Positions 41,830 through 51,092 of a DNA stretch of 64,000 nt are shown piece after piece. Origin of the DNA: a bacterium (lineage in GTDB: Bacteria; Armatimonadota; Abditibacteriia; Abditibacteriales; Abditibacteriaceae); NCBI GenBank assembly GCA_004172935.1, contig SDZD01000011.1, positions 62,001 to 126,000 on the forward strand, written 5' to 3'. Within the stretch, counting starts at the first letter, position 1. The number at the start of each line of letters is the position of its first letter. The notes below the pieces were generated by a model. The model worked only from the letters and a program-made list of their open reading frames with translations, was not told the DNA's origin and searched no databases. A program made the position numbers and the translations under genes.

Positions 41830-42545
41830 CGGCTCAGTTGTGTCGCAGCGCCGACATCGAGGAACCAAATTAAGTCGCCATCGGTTGGCTCGATGCCTGT
41901 CGCGGGCAAATTTTGCACATCGCAAGGGCCGTTAACGATTTCCTGAACACGATCAGCCTTGTCCTTACCAGTAATCAAAAAGTAGATTTTGCGCGAATTA
42001 TTGATTTCGGGATAAGTCATCGTTATACGACGCACGAATGGTTTCAGCGTGGAAACGGGCGTTGCCACAACGCGCCGTTCGGTTTCGTTCAACTGAGGCG
42101 AGTGTGGGAAGAGCGAGGCGGTGTGACCATCGGGGCCAAGGCCCAGAAGGTTGCTATCGACGCGGTCGCCCGCTTCACGAATTCTCACTTCGTAGCGCTT
42201 AGCGGCTTCATCGGGGTCGCTGTCTTCGCCCTCGATACGCACGATTCGCGACGCAATAAATTCGCCGAACGCTTCGCTTGCCATTTTGTAGTTCGAGTTC
42301 TCGTCGTCGGGGCCAACGGCTCGGTCATCGCCAAATAGTAACACGCTATTGTTCCAATCAATACGCCCAATCCATTGAGGCGAGGCCAAGAGGTTATAGA
42401 GAGCCTTGGGCGTGGAGCCGCCCGACAAAGCGAAAATCCACACGCCTCGCTTTTGAATCGCTTCTCGTGCGTCTCGCACAAGTATTTCAGCGAGGTCTTC
42501 TATCAGTTGAGTCGCATCGTGAGCAATATGAATCTGGGTTGGCAT
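41826..42545 (-). CDS. pgl: 6-phosphogluconolactonase
   Basis: Second step of the oxidative pentose-phosphate pathway. 239 aa from ATG 42545; the open frame to 42635 has no ribosome site. Seen: FALSGGSTPKALYNLLASP (phosphate-binding), VLLFGDDRAVGPDDENSNYKMA (usually GDER), LLGLGPDGHTASLFPHSPQL (active-site histidine in GPDGHTASLFP) and a C-terminal ITGKDKADRVQEIV. It follows zwf after a 264-bp gap with a long hairpin and is coupled to the deoxyribosyltransferase-like gene. Confidence 0.93.
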   Translation of the reverse strand: MPTQIHIAHDATQLIEDLAEILVRDAREAIQKRGVWIFALSGGSTPKALYNLLASPQWIGRIDWNNSVLLFGDDRAVGPDDENSNYKMASEAFGEFIASRIVRIEGEDSDPDEAAKRYEVRIREAGDRVDSNLLGLGPDGHTASLFPHSPQLNETERRVVATPVSTLKPFVRRITMTYPEINNSRKIYFLITGKDKADRVQEIVNGPCDVQNLPATGIEPTDGDLIWFLDVGAATQLSR

Positions 42546-42670
42546 AAGGTGAGTGGACACTACCCGCACGTGTGATGGCGTGGCGCATCTACCACGAGGA
42601 AGATTCGCGCCAATCCGGTGGGTATAAACCCGCATTCCACACGGCTTAGAAAACTATCAATATCTGTTTA

Positions 42671-42780
42671 ACCATAAACGAACGCCACTAGGCTGAGGAT
42701 AATGCCGGAAAGTGATTCTTCCCGATGAACTGATGCTCATAAGTTCATTATTCTCAGCCTAGCGGCGTTCATTTACGATT
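42671..42780 (-). ncRNA. Long RNA hairpin / MITE-like element between zwf and pgl
   Basis: Two 35-nt arms (42671-42705 and 42746-42780) are inverted copies differing at five places. Read as minus-strand RNA, the direction of zwf and pgl, four of the five differences become G-U pairs. This suggests the structure matters as RNA in that transcript. The central part holds another inverted repeat (GAACT...AGTTC). It could be a processed leader, a folded regulator of pgl, or a MITE kept in place. Confidence 0.5.
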
Positions 42781-42809
42781 AAATTTGCGGCTCTCGATTA
42801 CGCGAGAAC

Positions 42810-44327
42810 TTACTCAACTGGCTTGTGCCAGCGGCGGCCTTTGCGTCCAATGAACTCATCGGCTTCTTTTGGCCCCCAGGTGCCCGGCTGATATTCGAAT
42901 GGCGTCGGGGCGTGTCCATCTTTCCAGGCATTGAGGATGGGATCAACGATGCCCCACGCAGTTTCGCTTTCGTCGCGGCGCGTGAAGAGCGTCGAATCGC
43001 CGATAAGAGCATCGTGCAACAAGCGCTCATAAGCTTCGGGCGGCTCGGCGCCGAAGGTTTCGGCGTAGTCGAAGCTCATTCGCACATCACGGATTTCGTT
43101 AGAACCGGGAACTTTGGCGTTCATGCGAAGCGCGAAGCCATCGTTGGGTTGAATTCGCATGACGAGCATGTTCGACTTCAGAGGAGCCGTTTCTTCTTCG
43201 TTGTAAAGCACGTTGGGCACGTCCTTCCAACGGATAACAACCTCGGAGACACGCTGTTCGAGGTTCTTGCCGTGACGCAAGTAAATCGGCACGCCGCTCC
43301 AACGCCAGTTATCGACTTCCAACTTCAAAGCGACATAGGTTTCGACCTCAGAATTGGGAGCGACGCCTTCGGCTTCTTTGTATCCCTCATATTGGCCGCG
43401 CAACGTGTTTCTGGCAATTTGTTCCGTGTTCATCGGCTTGATGGCACGCAGAACCTTGAGTTTTTCGTCGCGTACATCGTCGGCGCCCAGACTGGTTGGC
43501 GGCTCCATACACACAAGGCTCATGACCTGGAACATATGGTTGACGACCATGTCGCGCAGCGCTCCCGATGTTTCGTAGTAGCCAGCACGCTTGCCGACAT
43601 CGACTTTTTCGGACACGACAATTTGAATGTGATCGACGAAGTGGTTGTTCCAGATCGGCTCCCACAGGATGTTGCCGAAGCGCAGCGTGAGGATGTTTTG
43701 TACCGTTTCTTTGCCCAGATAGTGGTCGATACGGAACACCTCGTCTTCAGGGAAGTAGCGCGCGATGAGGGCGTTCAGTTCCTGTGCCGATTTCAAATCG
43801 GTGCCGAAAGGCTTCTCGACGATAACGCGACGCCAACCCTTCGCCCCCGCTTTACGGGCAGTTTTGCGAACTTCGCCCAGATTTTGGATGACAGGAGCGA
43901 ACTCTTCGGGCGGAATAGACAGGTAGTAGAGGCGGTTATCACCCGCTCCAACGCTCTTGCCTACTTCAACAAGGCGCTCTTCGAGTTTACGGTGAGCTTC
44001 GGCATCGCCGTAGCCCTCGCCCTGTTGATAGAAAATGCGGCCTTCGAGCCACTTCCATTTTTCTTCATCGAAGGGCAAACGCGCAAATTCTTTGATGCCT
44101 TCGCCCAGATTCTGGCGGAATGCGGCTTCATCTTGAGGTCGGCGACCAAAGCCGACGATAGCGAACTCATCGGGAAGTAACCCCTGAGCAGCCAAATCAT
44201 AAAGGGCGGGCAACAACTTGCGGCGCGTAAGGTCGCCTGTTGCACCAAAAATAGTTAAAACGCACGGCGGCGACTGGCGCGAACCGTTGTGGGCCGAGGT
44301 AGAACTGGAAACAGTAGATTCGGACAT
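42810..44327 (-). CDS. zwf: Glucose-6-phosphate 1-dehydrogenase
   Basis: NADP-dependent entry enzyme of the oxidative pentose-phosphate pathway. Seen: LTIFGATGDLTRRKLLPALY (Rossmann loop), VIVEKPFGTDLKSAQELNAL, EDEVFRIDHYLGKETVQNIL (the RIDHYLGKE active-site signature), NNHFVDHIQIVVSE and the C-terminal region. 505 aa is normal. The Ser/Thr-rich N-terminus (SESTVSSSTSAHNG) is non-conserved. Start at the first ATG. Confidence 0.97.
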   Translation of the reverse strand: MSESTVSSSTSAHNGSRQSPPCVLTIFGATGDLTRRKLLPALYDLAAQGLLPDEFAIVGFGRRPQDEAAFRQNLGEGIKEFARLPFDEEKWKWLEGRIFYQQGEGYGDAEAHRKLEERLVEVGKSVGAGDNRLYYLSIPPEEFAPVIQNLGEVRKTARKAGAKGWRRVIVEKPFGTDLKSAQELNALIARYFPEDEVFRIDHYLGKETVQNILTLRFGNILWEPIWNNHFVDHIQIVVSEKVDVGKRAGYYETSGALRDMVVNHMFQVMSLVCMEPPTSLGADDVRDEKLKVLRAIKPMNTEQIARNTLRGQYEGYKEAEGVAPNSEVETYVALKLEVDNWRWSGVPIYLRHGKNLEQRVSEVVIRWKDVPNVLYNEEETAPLKSNMLVMRIQPNDGFALRMNAKVPGSNEIRDVRMSFDYAETFGAEPPEAYERLLHDALIGDSTLFTRRDESETAWGIVDPILNAWKDGHAPTPFEYQPGTWGPKEADEFIGRKGRRWHKPVE

Positions 44328-44518
44328 AATGAAGGCGCTCTTAAGGGCGCGTTGCGGCTTTTAGGATAGCTGTGACTCCACGCCTTAGGCGCAAAACACA
44401 GCAAAAGGACGCTCGGCTCAAATCCTGTTCCGCAGCGCACCCTTTCTATAGTGGAAATTTTCGCAGGTGTAAGTCCGCACTAATTGGTAATGAAAAAGAG
44501 AAACTGCGATTGATTTTA

Positions 44519-45154
44519 ATGCAATCACCATTCTCTCCCCTCGATGCGTTCACCTCGCGTTCGACGGATTCACGTTTTGGCTACGAACGCTACATCATCA
44601 AACGCAAACTCATGCAAGCGTTTGGCGCGACCCTTTACTTGTATGGGCCAAATGAGCAGCTTGTGCTGTGGGGCCAAAAGAAGGCGTTCAAACTCAAAGA
44701 AGACCTGCGTTTATTCACCGATGACACACAGGCTCAGGAAGTGCTTCGTATTGGCGCCCGCAATATCCTTGATTTTTCGGCGGCGTATGATGTGTTCGAC
44801 TCGCAAACCAATCAGAAAATTGGCGCATTCAAGCGCAAAGGCTTGAAATCAGCGTTCGTTCAGGACACATGGCTGATTTTGGACATGCAAGACCGCGAGG
44901 TGGGACAAGTGCAAGAAGACTCAGCGTTCCTTGGGTTGTTGCGACGCTGGGTAGATTACGTCTCGCTACTATTGCCACAAAAATACGCGGCAACGCTCAA
45001 TGGCCTGCCCGTCGCCCACTATATTCGGCACAAAAACTTTTTTTCTTCGCGCATGGACATCGACTTTTCGCCCGATACGAACGCACAGTTCGACCGACGT
45101 TTGGGGTTAGCGATGGCGATGTTACTTGAAGCTGTCGAAACCAAGGGCAGCTAA
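44519..45154 (+). CDS. LURP-one-related / scramblase-like protein
   Basis: 211 aa from ATG 44519; an upstream open frame to 44372 is Arg/Lys-rich and unlikely. The protein has the Tubby-like pattern YIIKRKLMQAFGATLYLYGP, LFTDDTQAQEVLRIGARNIL, AYDVFDSQTNQKIGAFKRKG, found in LURP-one-related proteins. Bacterial members have no settled function; membrane or lipid binding is proposed. Flanked by a divergent zwf gene and terminator at 45161. Confidence 0.75.
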   Translation: MQSPFSPLDAFTSRSTDSRFGYERYIIKRKLMQAFGATLYLYGPNEQLVLWGQKKAFKLKEDLRLFTDDTQAQEVLRIGARNILDFSAAYDVFDSQTNQKIGAFKRKGLKSAFVQDTWLILDMQDREVGQVQEDSAFLGLLRRWVDYVSLLLPQKYAATLNGLPVAHYIRHKNFFSSRMDIDFSPDTNAQFDRRLGLAMAMLLEAVETKGS

Positions 45155-45160
45155 AAAACA

Positions 45161-45193
45161 AAAAAGGCCGAGGGAAACTCCCTCGGTCTTTTT
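45161..45193. terminator. Bidirectional terminator
   Basis: AAAAAGGCCGAGGG / TCCCTCGGTCTTTTT with an AAAC loop and one G-U position, between the LURP-one and cpaE genes. Confidence 0.85.
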
Positions 45194-45196
45194 ATT

Positions 45197-46429
45197 TTAT
45201 TTGGCAAACATCTTTTTCAAGAAACTGCCGCCACCATTTTTGGTGGGTTCTTCGGGTGCAGGGGCTTCGAGGCCCAGAATTTCGAGCGCGAGACGGTTGA
45301 TTTCTTTCGCGATGGGCGTGCCCGAATCGTAAATCACGAACGGCTTGCCTTCGTTAATTGAACGCACCACGATGCGGCCATCGGAAGGAATACGCGACTT
45401 CATCTTCACACCGAGCACGTTTTCGACATCGGCCAACGAAATGCCGACATCGGAGTTAGCGCGGTTAAGTACCGGCTGAATCTTTTCGGGCGGATACAAC
45501 TGGCGCAGCATTTCGAGCGCGGTGCGCGTTTTATGCAATGCCAACAGGTCGAGCGAAGTGAGCAGCAGCACTGTCTTTGCGGCATCAAGAACCGCAAGAG
45601 TGGTGTCCTGCAATTGCGAGGGCGTATCGACGATGATGATGTCGTAGTTCTCGCGCAGCGTCTCCACGACCTGCTCGACGGTATAGACAGTGATGGACTC
45701 GGCGTATTGAGGCGTCGAAGGCGCCACCAACACTTTCAAACCCGATTCGGGGTGTTGGGTGAGGTACTGCTCCAACAGTTCGGCGTCGATGCCGCCATGA
45801 CCTTTCTGAGCCAATCCAGCGATGGTGTTTTGCGGCGACAGATTCAGCATCAGGTCGATGTCACCGAACTGAAGGTTGAGATCGACCAGAGCCACGCGAG
45901 GCGGTTTGCCACCTTCACCGGAGGCTTTAGCCAGCGCTACCGCCAGGTTTGCCGACAACATCGACTTCCCCGCGCCGCCTTGAGGCGAATAGATAGCGAT
46001 GACTTCACCGCGTGAGCGGCTACTATCGGGCGTTAAGGGGGCCAATTCGCGCTGTTTGGCGGTCGTCTGATGAACGTGACGCACTGCCGACAGCAAATCC
46101 TCGCTTGATATAGGGCGCATCAAACAATCGCGCGCGCCAGCCCGCATCAAGCGACGCATCAATTCCATGTCCGCGCCATCCAATAAGACGACGGCAGACG
46201 AATCGGGGCAGGCCTCGGCAATCTCGTCGATGATGGATAACGAGTCGCCACTCAAAAGCGCGCCATCAAGAAGAACGACGCTGGGGCGGAGTTGACGGGT
46301 CAGGTCAATTGTGTCGCGTCGGTCGTGCGCGCCGCCAACCACCGACACCTCACGGTCGCGCGACAACATAATTTCGAGGTCACGGCGCGAGTCGGCGCGA
46401 GGATCGGCCAATAATACGGTGATAGACAT
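45197..46429 (-). CDS. cpaE: Tad pilus assembly ATPase CpaE/TadZ
   Basis: 410 aa with two domains. Residues 1-120 are a receiver-like domain (VLLADPRADSRRDLEIMLSR, VVLLDGALLSGDSLSI), 140-390 a ParA/MinD-type ATPase with the deviant Walker A YSPQGGAGKSMLSANLAVAL, switch regions VALVDLNLQFGDIDLMLNL and YDIIIVDTPSQLQDTTL. This is the TadZ/CpaE organisation that localises the Tad secretion machine. Its C-terminal tail is Pro/Lys-rich. Downstream of the secretin gene; no cpaF or tadB/C follows before the terminator. Confidence 0.93.
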   Translation of the reverse strand: MSITVLLADPRADSRRDLEIMLSRDREVSVVGGAHDRRDTIDLTRQLRPSVVLLDGALLSGDSLSIIDEIAEACPDSSAVVLLDGADMELMRRLMRAGARDCLMRPISSEDLLSAVRHVHQTTAKQRELAPLTPDSSRSRGEVIAIYSPQGGAGKSMLSANLAVALAKASGEGGKPPRVALVDLNLQFGDIDLMLNLSPQNTIAGLAQKGHGGIDAELLEQYLTQHPESGLKVLVAPSTPQYAESITVYTVEQVVETLRENYDIIIVDTPSQLQDTTLAVLDAAKTVLLLTSLDLLALHKTRTALEMLRQLYPPEKIQPVLNRANSDVGISLADVENVLGVKMKSRIPSDGRIVVRSINEGKPFVIYDSGTPIAKEINRLALEILGLEAPAPEEPTKNGGGSFLKKMFAK

Positions 46430-46463
46430 GAGGATGTAGGAAGTTTAGAGGGGAAATACTGCA

Positions 46464-46499
46464 AATGGAGACCCGTAACAACAAGGTTCGTAGTCTCCA
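46464..46499. repeat. Inverted repeat between secretin and cpaE genes
   Basis: ATGGAGAC and GTCTCCAT separated by 20 nt, within the 92-bp gap. Possible weak transcript hairpin; no function assigned. Confidence 0.3.
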
Positions 46500-46521
46500 T
46501 CGACTTTTCCACAGAGCTGCA

Positions 46522-49500
46522 TCAACCCGGTGCGCGGGTGGTGTTCTGGAACAGGACGCCATTGGCTTCCTGACGGGACGGCAATTGCGGGAAGGAAGGC
46601 CCTCGTTCCACAATAGCCTTGGTGTTAGGTGTAGCGGGCAACGCTTCGATGCGTGGCGTCATGAAGATAGCCAACTCGGTTTCGTTGTTCTCGTAGCGCT
46701 TTGAAGTGAAGAGCGAACCGATGACGGGCAAGCTCCCCAGAACAGGGACTTTCGAGGTTTGCACACGCTTCTCGTTGGTGAGCAAACCGCCCATAACGAT
46801 GATGTCGCCTGGCTTAACAACGAGGCTGGTATCAATTGAGCGCACTGTTTCACCGGGGATAAGCGCGCCGTTGAGGTTGATTTCAAAGGTACGGTCAGGC
46901 TGGGTGATGTCGGCGCGGATTTGCAGCATAATCGTGTTGTCGTCCGATACTGTTGGGCGCATCGAAATGATGACACCATATCGGCGGAACTCAACGCTTT
47001 GAGCTGTGGCTCCCGTCGTTGCAACAGCAGAAGGCACCGGACGCTCGCCACCGATTGTGATTTGCGCGGGCATTCCTTCGACTGCACGCACATTGGGACT
47101 GGCCAGAATACGGGCATCGCCTCGCTGTGCGAGGGCATTCAACTGAACACGGAAGGGATCAATAATTCCCAAACCTCCAAACCCAGCGAATCCATTGCCA
47201 GCGGTGATTGAACCACTATTGAATGAAGGCGAAACGGTGCGGGTAACGTTGCGGGTTTGAAGCGGAAGGCCATCAGTACCGATGATAGGAGTTCCGTTAG
47301 CTCCCGTCGTAGGTGAGTAGGTGATGGTTTCGTTGGTCAACGAGGAGCTACCAAATTGCGCCCCCAGGTTGCGGAGTGCTGTACGCGAAATCTCGACGAC
47401 GTTGGTTTCGACCGTAACGTTGCGCACGGTCGCTTCTGCCGGGTCGAGGATGCGAACGAACATTTGCACTCCTAACGTGCGCACATACCCTCCCGCCGGA
47501 TCGTAGGCGGGCAAAGCTGCCTCTATGCCACTGGGGCGCAAGGTTCCCTGAGTTGCCTGCCCAAGAATTGTTCCATAACGTTTTACCGTCTCATATTCGC
47601 CGCGTGTGGCAACTGTTCCGTAGATAGCCACGCTGTTGGTAGCGGCGCGCACTGCTGTAACAGTAGTAACCCCCGTTACTGCCTGCAAACGCTCGGTGAG
47701 AACGCGGTCTTCACCCTGTAGCACCTGTGAGGAGTAGTAGGGGTTTTGCGGTGTAGCCTGGCCACGCAGCACAATGAAGGGCAAAACGGGTTGGTTGATG
47801 GTGGGCAAAACACGCAAAATGGCTTCGGCCTCGGCGGGCGAATCGGTTTGCGCCTTGAGTGCCAATCCACCTGGGAGGGAAACCAATTCGATGGTCTGGT
47901 TACCCGTCAGAAGGCGTAGGCTGTCTTGCAGAGCGGCTTGTGGGTTAACAGCAATGGCCGTCCCATTCAGAACAGCATCAATGGTAGGCGCAGTTGTATC
48001 GGCATAGAGCGAATTGCTGACTAATGCACGATCAACGAAGAAGGCTGCCGTTGTTTCGGCGCCCTGCACTTCGGCGGTGTTACGCACTGTACCCGTTAAA
48101 CGCGCAGCGAGACTGCCATTAGGCAATTTCACAACGGTAGTGCGAATACGCGGGTCGCCCAGAGCCTCCGAAATCGCGGTTTCCACGACTTGCGGGTTAC
48201 TCGACATGGCGAGCGCTTGCGCACTAACCGCGCGTCCGGCAGTTGCAACGCGATAGATATTGGCGCGGCCCACAGCATCGCCGGGATAACGTGCGGTGAA
48301 AACGGCCAGAGTCGAGTCGCCTGCCCCAATTCCGGTTACGGCAATGGTACGAGCGTTGATAGCACGCGCATCCATAACAGCGGGGTCGGAGAAGAAGACC
48401 GAAAGGATGTTGTCAGGGAACGACACAAGGCGTGCCATCCCCTGCGTCACCTGAATACCAGATTTGGCTCCCCCAATCGGAACGTTGTTCGGTAACCGTG
48501 GCGTGGTGCGATAATCCACATCAGCCTTTGTACCACGCGATGGTGAAGGGAGGGGTTCAGAAATACGAGGCGGGCGCGAGGATGCTGTTGCGCTGCCACC
48601 CATATTCGCAGGAGGTGCCGGGGGCAAAGGGCGCACAACCTGACCGCCAGTAGGCTTTGGCGTCGGGCGAGGTGCCACAGGGCGGGGCGCTGTTGGGCGC
48701 GTTACGTTGGGCTTGGGTGTAGCCGAAACTCCGCCCGCAACGGGAGGCAATTCGGGTAGCGATGGCGTGGTAGGCGGCAGATCGGCGGGTGACGTTAGAA
48801 CTCCCGCTCCCGAATTACCAGACGGCAAGGGCAAAGCATTGGGAGTAACTACAGGTGCGGGAGCAGGTGTAGGAGTCGCCAAGGGGGTAGGAGGAGGAAG
48901 CGGCGCCCCGACTCCTCCTAAATTGGAAGGAATGGCGGGAATATTCGCGAGCGGATCGTCGCTGGGCGAAGTTGAGGGCGCCATCTGCGATTGAGACCGG
49001 CGCGACATGAATTGCTGAGTCGCGGGCGATACAGAACCAGATGGTGCGATGCCAGCCAAGTAAGGCGAATTGATAAACGCCGATGTCATGGCGACCGAAG
49101 CCTCTGGGGTAGATGCGGGCGGCGCGATGGGCGCATTCACGATGGTTGGAGTAATGAAACGAAACGCGTAGCGTTCGGTGGTGCCATCGCTTTTTTCAAC
49201 TCTCATCCGAAGATTGCCAGAGGAGGTGCCGCGCACCATAAGCGTCCCGCTTTGTTCTTCGACACGTGCATTGGCAATACCTTCCTCAACAAACCACTTA
49301 GAACCGGGAGCAAGTGGCAAAGAGGTGTTCTTACCCACTTTCATAGTCGTTGGGGCAATAGGCGCTGTATCGAGTGGGGCAGCGCCGGCACTGCGCGCCG
49401 CATAGAAGGCGGGCCAGATCAGCAGAAATCCAATGCATAGCGCTTGACGGCGCCGATGAGAGAATAACGGCTCAGGTTTAACCGCGCGGATCAGTACACG

Positions 49501-49551
49501 CGGCGCGTTGCTGGCGCGCGAAGGCGGCGCGAGATATGGCGAAGAATTCAT
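46522..49551 (-). CDS. cpaC: Tad-type secretin RcpA/CpaC, extended
   Basis: 1009-aa outer-membrane secretin of a Tad pilus or related secretion system; usual length is about 450-550 aa. N-terminal signal/anchor LCIGFLLIWPAFYAARSAGA, then a BON-like/T2SS N-domain, a Pro/Ala/Thr-rich linker (residues about 180-350, e.g. PPPTPLATPTPAPAPVVTP), then pilus-type domains DNILSVFFSDPAVMDARAIN, and repeated NosD-like secretin N regions. The secretin core with VRAVEGMPAQITIGGERPVP and VVKPGDIIVMGGLLTNEKRV closes the protein (residues about 850-960). It follows cpaB by 38 bp. Confidence 0.92.
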   Translation of the reverse strand: MNSSPYLAPPSRASNAPRVLIRAVKPEPLFSHRRRQALCIGFLLIWPAFYAARSAGAAPLDTAPIAPTTMKVGKNTSLPLAPGSKWFVEEGIANARVEEQSGTLMVRGTSSGNLRMRVEKSDGTTERYAFRFITPTIVNAPIAPPASTPEASVAMTSAFINSPYLAGIAPSGSVSPATQQFMSRRSQSQMAPSTSPSDDPLANIPAIPSNLGGVGAPLPPPTPLATPTPAPAPVVTPNALPLPSGNSGAGVLTSPADLPPTTPSLPELPPVAGGVSATPKPNVTRPTAPRPVAPRPTPKPTGGQVVRPLPPAPPANMGGSATASSRPPRISEPLPSPSRGTKADVDYRTTPRLPNNVPIGGAKSGIQVTQGMARLVSFPDNILSVFFSDPAVMDARAINARTIAVTGIGAGDSTLAVFTARYPGDAVGRANIYRVATAGRAVSAQALAMSSNPQVVETAISEALGDPRIRTTVVKLPNGSLAARLTGTVRNTAEVQGAETTAAFFVDRALVSNSLYADTTAPTIDAVLNGTAIAVNPQAALQDSLRLLTGNQTIELVSLPGGLALKAQTDSPAEAEAILRVLPTINQPVLPFIVLRGQATPQNPYYSSQVLQGEDRVLTERLQAVTGVTTVTAVRAATNSVAIYGTVATRGEYETVKRYGTILGQATQGTLRPSGIEAALPAYDPAGGYVRTLGVQMFVRILDPAEATVRNVTVETNVVEISRTALRNLGAQFGSSSLTNETITYSPTTGANGTPIIGTDGLPLQTRNVTRTVSPSFNSGSITAGNGFAGFGGLGIIDPFRVQLNALAQRGDARILASPNVRAVEGMPAQITIGGERPVPSAVATTGATAQSVEFRRYGVIISMRPTVSDDNTIMLQIRADITQPDRTFEINLNGALIPGETVRSIDTSLVVKPGDIIVMGGLLTNEKRVQTSKVPVLGSLPVIGSLFTSKRYENNETELAIFMTPRIEALPATPNTKAIVERGPSFPQLPSRQEANGVLFQNTTRAPG

Positions 49552-49589
49552 GACGTGAAGCTCAGAACAAGAGTCGGAAGAGGGACCTT

Positions 49590-50795
49590 TTAGCGAGAAG
49601 CGGAAGGCAAGGGTACGGTTTCGGTGCGAACAACGCGGCCATCACCATAGATGGGGATGTTATAGACCTGTGTCGGTGTTGGCACGGGAGCAGAAGGTTT
49701 GATTTCGGGAGATTGCACCGGAATAACGGGAGTTACAGGTGAAAGGCCGGGATTAGGATTCGAGGAGGGGAAATCCGGTGGGGGAGAAAAACCTCCGAGG
49801 GGTTCACGGATACGAGTCGTGTTAGAACTTGAACCACCAGTGCTGGCGTTACGGACTGTGCCGCCCCCGCCCACAGCTTTGCGGCTTTCGGCGTAAGGAG
49901 CGATTTGGCGCTTTGTCACCGATACGGTTTGCAGTGTGCCTTCGCCAGTGGGGCTATTGGCATCACCGGGAAGAGGAGCTACTTCGCTTGAACGGTTGCC
50001 TGGCAAAGCAGGGCGCACCAGATAATCGAGCGTGGCATTGGAAGCCATAGCCAATTGCAGAGCGGCGGCCTGGCGCGGTGTCACTTCGAGCGTGAGAGCA
50101 GGTTCGGGACGGGCTGCATTGGCGGGGCCAGGTGTTGGTGTCGGGGTAGGGCCAGTAGCAGGGTTAGGGGCGCTGCCCTTAGGATCGGCTTTAAAAGCGC
50201 CGCGCATAGCAACGTTGACGTTGGGATAATCGTTAGCGGATACATCCACACCCAGAACACGTACGTTTTGAATAACGGTGCGGGATTCCTGGCCGTCGAA
50301 AGCGCCTAAAATGTCCACGTAGTTGCCGATGCGGACAAGGTCATGCAGTGTGGGTTTATTGGCCATCGGAATGACCATGGCGCGCGTTCCAGTGCGCAAC
50401 AAACCAGCGATACCTGTTTCGGAAACGTGCCCGACAAAATCGTACTCTGGACGGATTTTAGCCTTAGCAGGAATATCGACGCGGGTGATATAACCCGCTC
50501 CCTGTGATTCGATGTCGGTGATAAAGCCCTGAATGGTTGGCCCTTCGTAAGACACCATACGCAACATATCGGGCGTAACAATGGTATTGGCGGGGATGTC
50601 TACACGCGCCTCGGCGACGCGCCCCGACGTATTTTTGAGTGATACGGGCTGTACGTTCGGATCGCCGTTTGTAGCCGTGTTACCAGTAGCAACACGCGGA
50701 GATTCGCCGGGGGAGAGCATACGGAAGACTTTGTAGAACCCGAACGCTCCGACGATGAGGAGCAAGCCGAAAATGATTTTGCGGTTGGAACGCAT
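49590..50795 (-). CDS. cpaB: Tad pilus assembly protein CpaB/RcpC
   Basis: 401 aa from ATG 50795 (a GTG at 50813 lacks a ribosome site). One N-terminal transmembrane segment (IIFGLLLIVGAFGFYKVFRM), then the SAF domain VSLKNTSGRVAEARVDIPAN typical of CpaB/RcpC, GYITRVDIPAKAKIRPEYDF and AMVIPMANKPTLHDLVRIGN (second SAF block). The C-terminal third is a Pro/Ser-rich disordered tail. First gene of the three-gene Tad group with the secretin and cpaE. Confidence 0.9.
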   Translation of the reverse strand: MRSNRKIIFGLLLIVGAFGFYKVFRMLSPGESPRVATGNTATNGDPNVQPVSLKNTSGRVAEARVDIPANTIVTPDMLRMVSYEGPTIQGFITDIESQGAGYITRVDIPAKAKIRPEYDFVGHVSETGIAGLLRTGTRAMVIPMANKPTLHDLVRIGNYVDILGAFDGQESRTVIQNVRVLGVDVSANDYPNVNVAMRGAFKADPKGSAPNPATGPTPTPTPGPANAARPEPALTLEVTPRQAAALQLAMASNATLDYLVRPALPGNRSSEVAPLPGDANSPTGEGTLQTVSVTKRQIAPYAESRKAVGGGGTVRNASTGGSSSNTTRIREPLGGFSPPPDFPSSNPNPGLSPVTPVIPVQSPEIKPSAPVPTPTQVYNIPIYGDGRVVRTETVPLPSASR

Positions 50796-50990
50796 GGCAA
50801 TAAAAGAAAGCACACCGTCGCGCTGAAACTAAAGTGCGGAGCGGGAAGGTAAAGCCTTAACGCTCTGCTCTCAGGCAACGTTGTCGCCAACAGCACGCTG
50901 ATTTTTTGTCTTGCCGTACTGCTTCGCGCCCTATTTTAGCCTTTAAACCCCAACAAAACCACCATGATATTCGTTTTGGGCGCTATTGAG

Positions 50991-51027
50991 CCTCTCTGAG
51001 GGCAGCATCGCATCAAGAGGTTGCCCT
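50991..51027. promoter_or_regulatory. Potential H-type pseudoknot
   Basis: CCTCT (50991-50995) pairs with AGAGG (51016-51020) while AGGGCA (50999-51004) pairs with TGCCCT (51022-51027), in the order A-B-A'-B'. It lies about 200 bp ahead of cpaB on the same transcript strand. It matches no riboswitch class that I can name. The rest of the gap 50796-51040 is featureless. Confidence 0.3.
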
Positions 51028-51040
51028 TCATATCGACGCG

Positions 51041-51074
51041 AAAAAGGCCCGCGATTTGGTTCGCGGGCCTTTTT
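51041..51074. terminator. Terminator after the CorC-like gene
   Basis: AAAAAGGCCCGCGA / TCGCGGGCCTTTTT, 14-bp perfect stem, 6-nt loop. Confidence 0.9.
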
Positions 51075-51092
51075 TACTTATGCGTTCAAGGG

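Noticed and set aside
42825..44180. A 451-codon plus-strand frame opposite zwf
   Set aside because: Complementary-strand shadow; zwf is conserved over its full length on the minus strand.
51003..51030. A short minus-strand peptide frame (starting MKGNLLMRCC) after the CorC-like gene terminator
   Set aside because: Only about 30 codons, no ribosome site, located directly behind a strong terminator.
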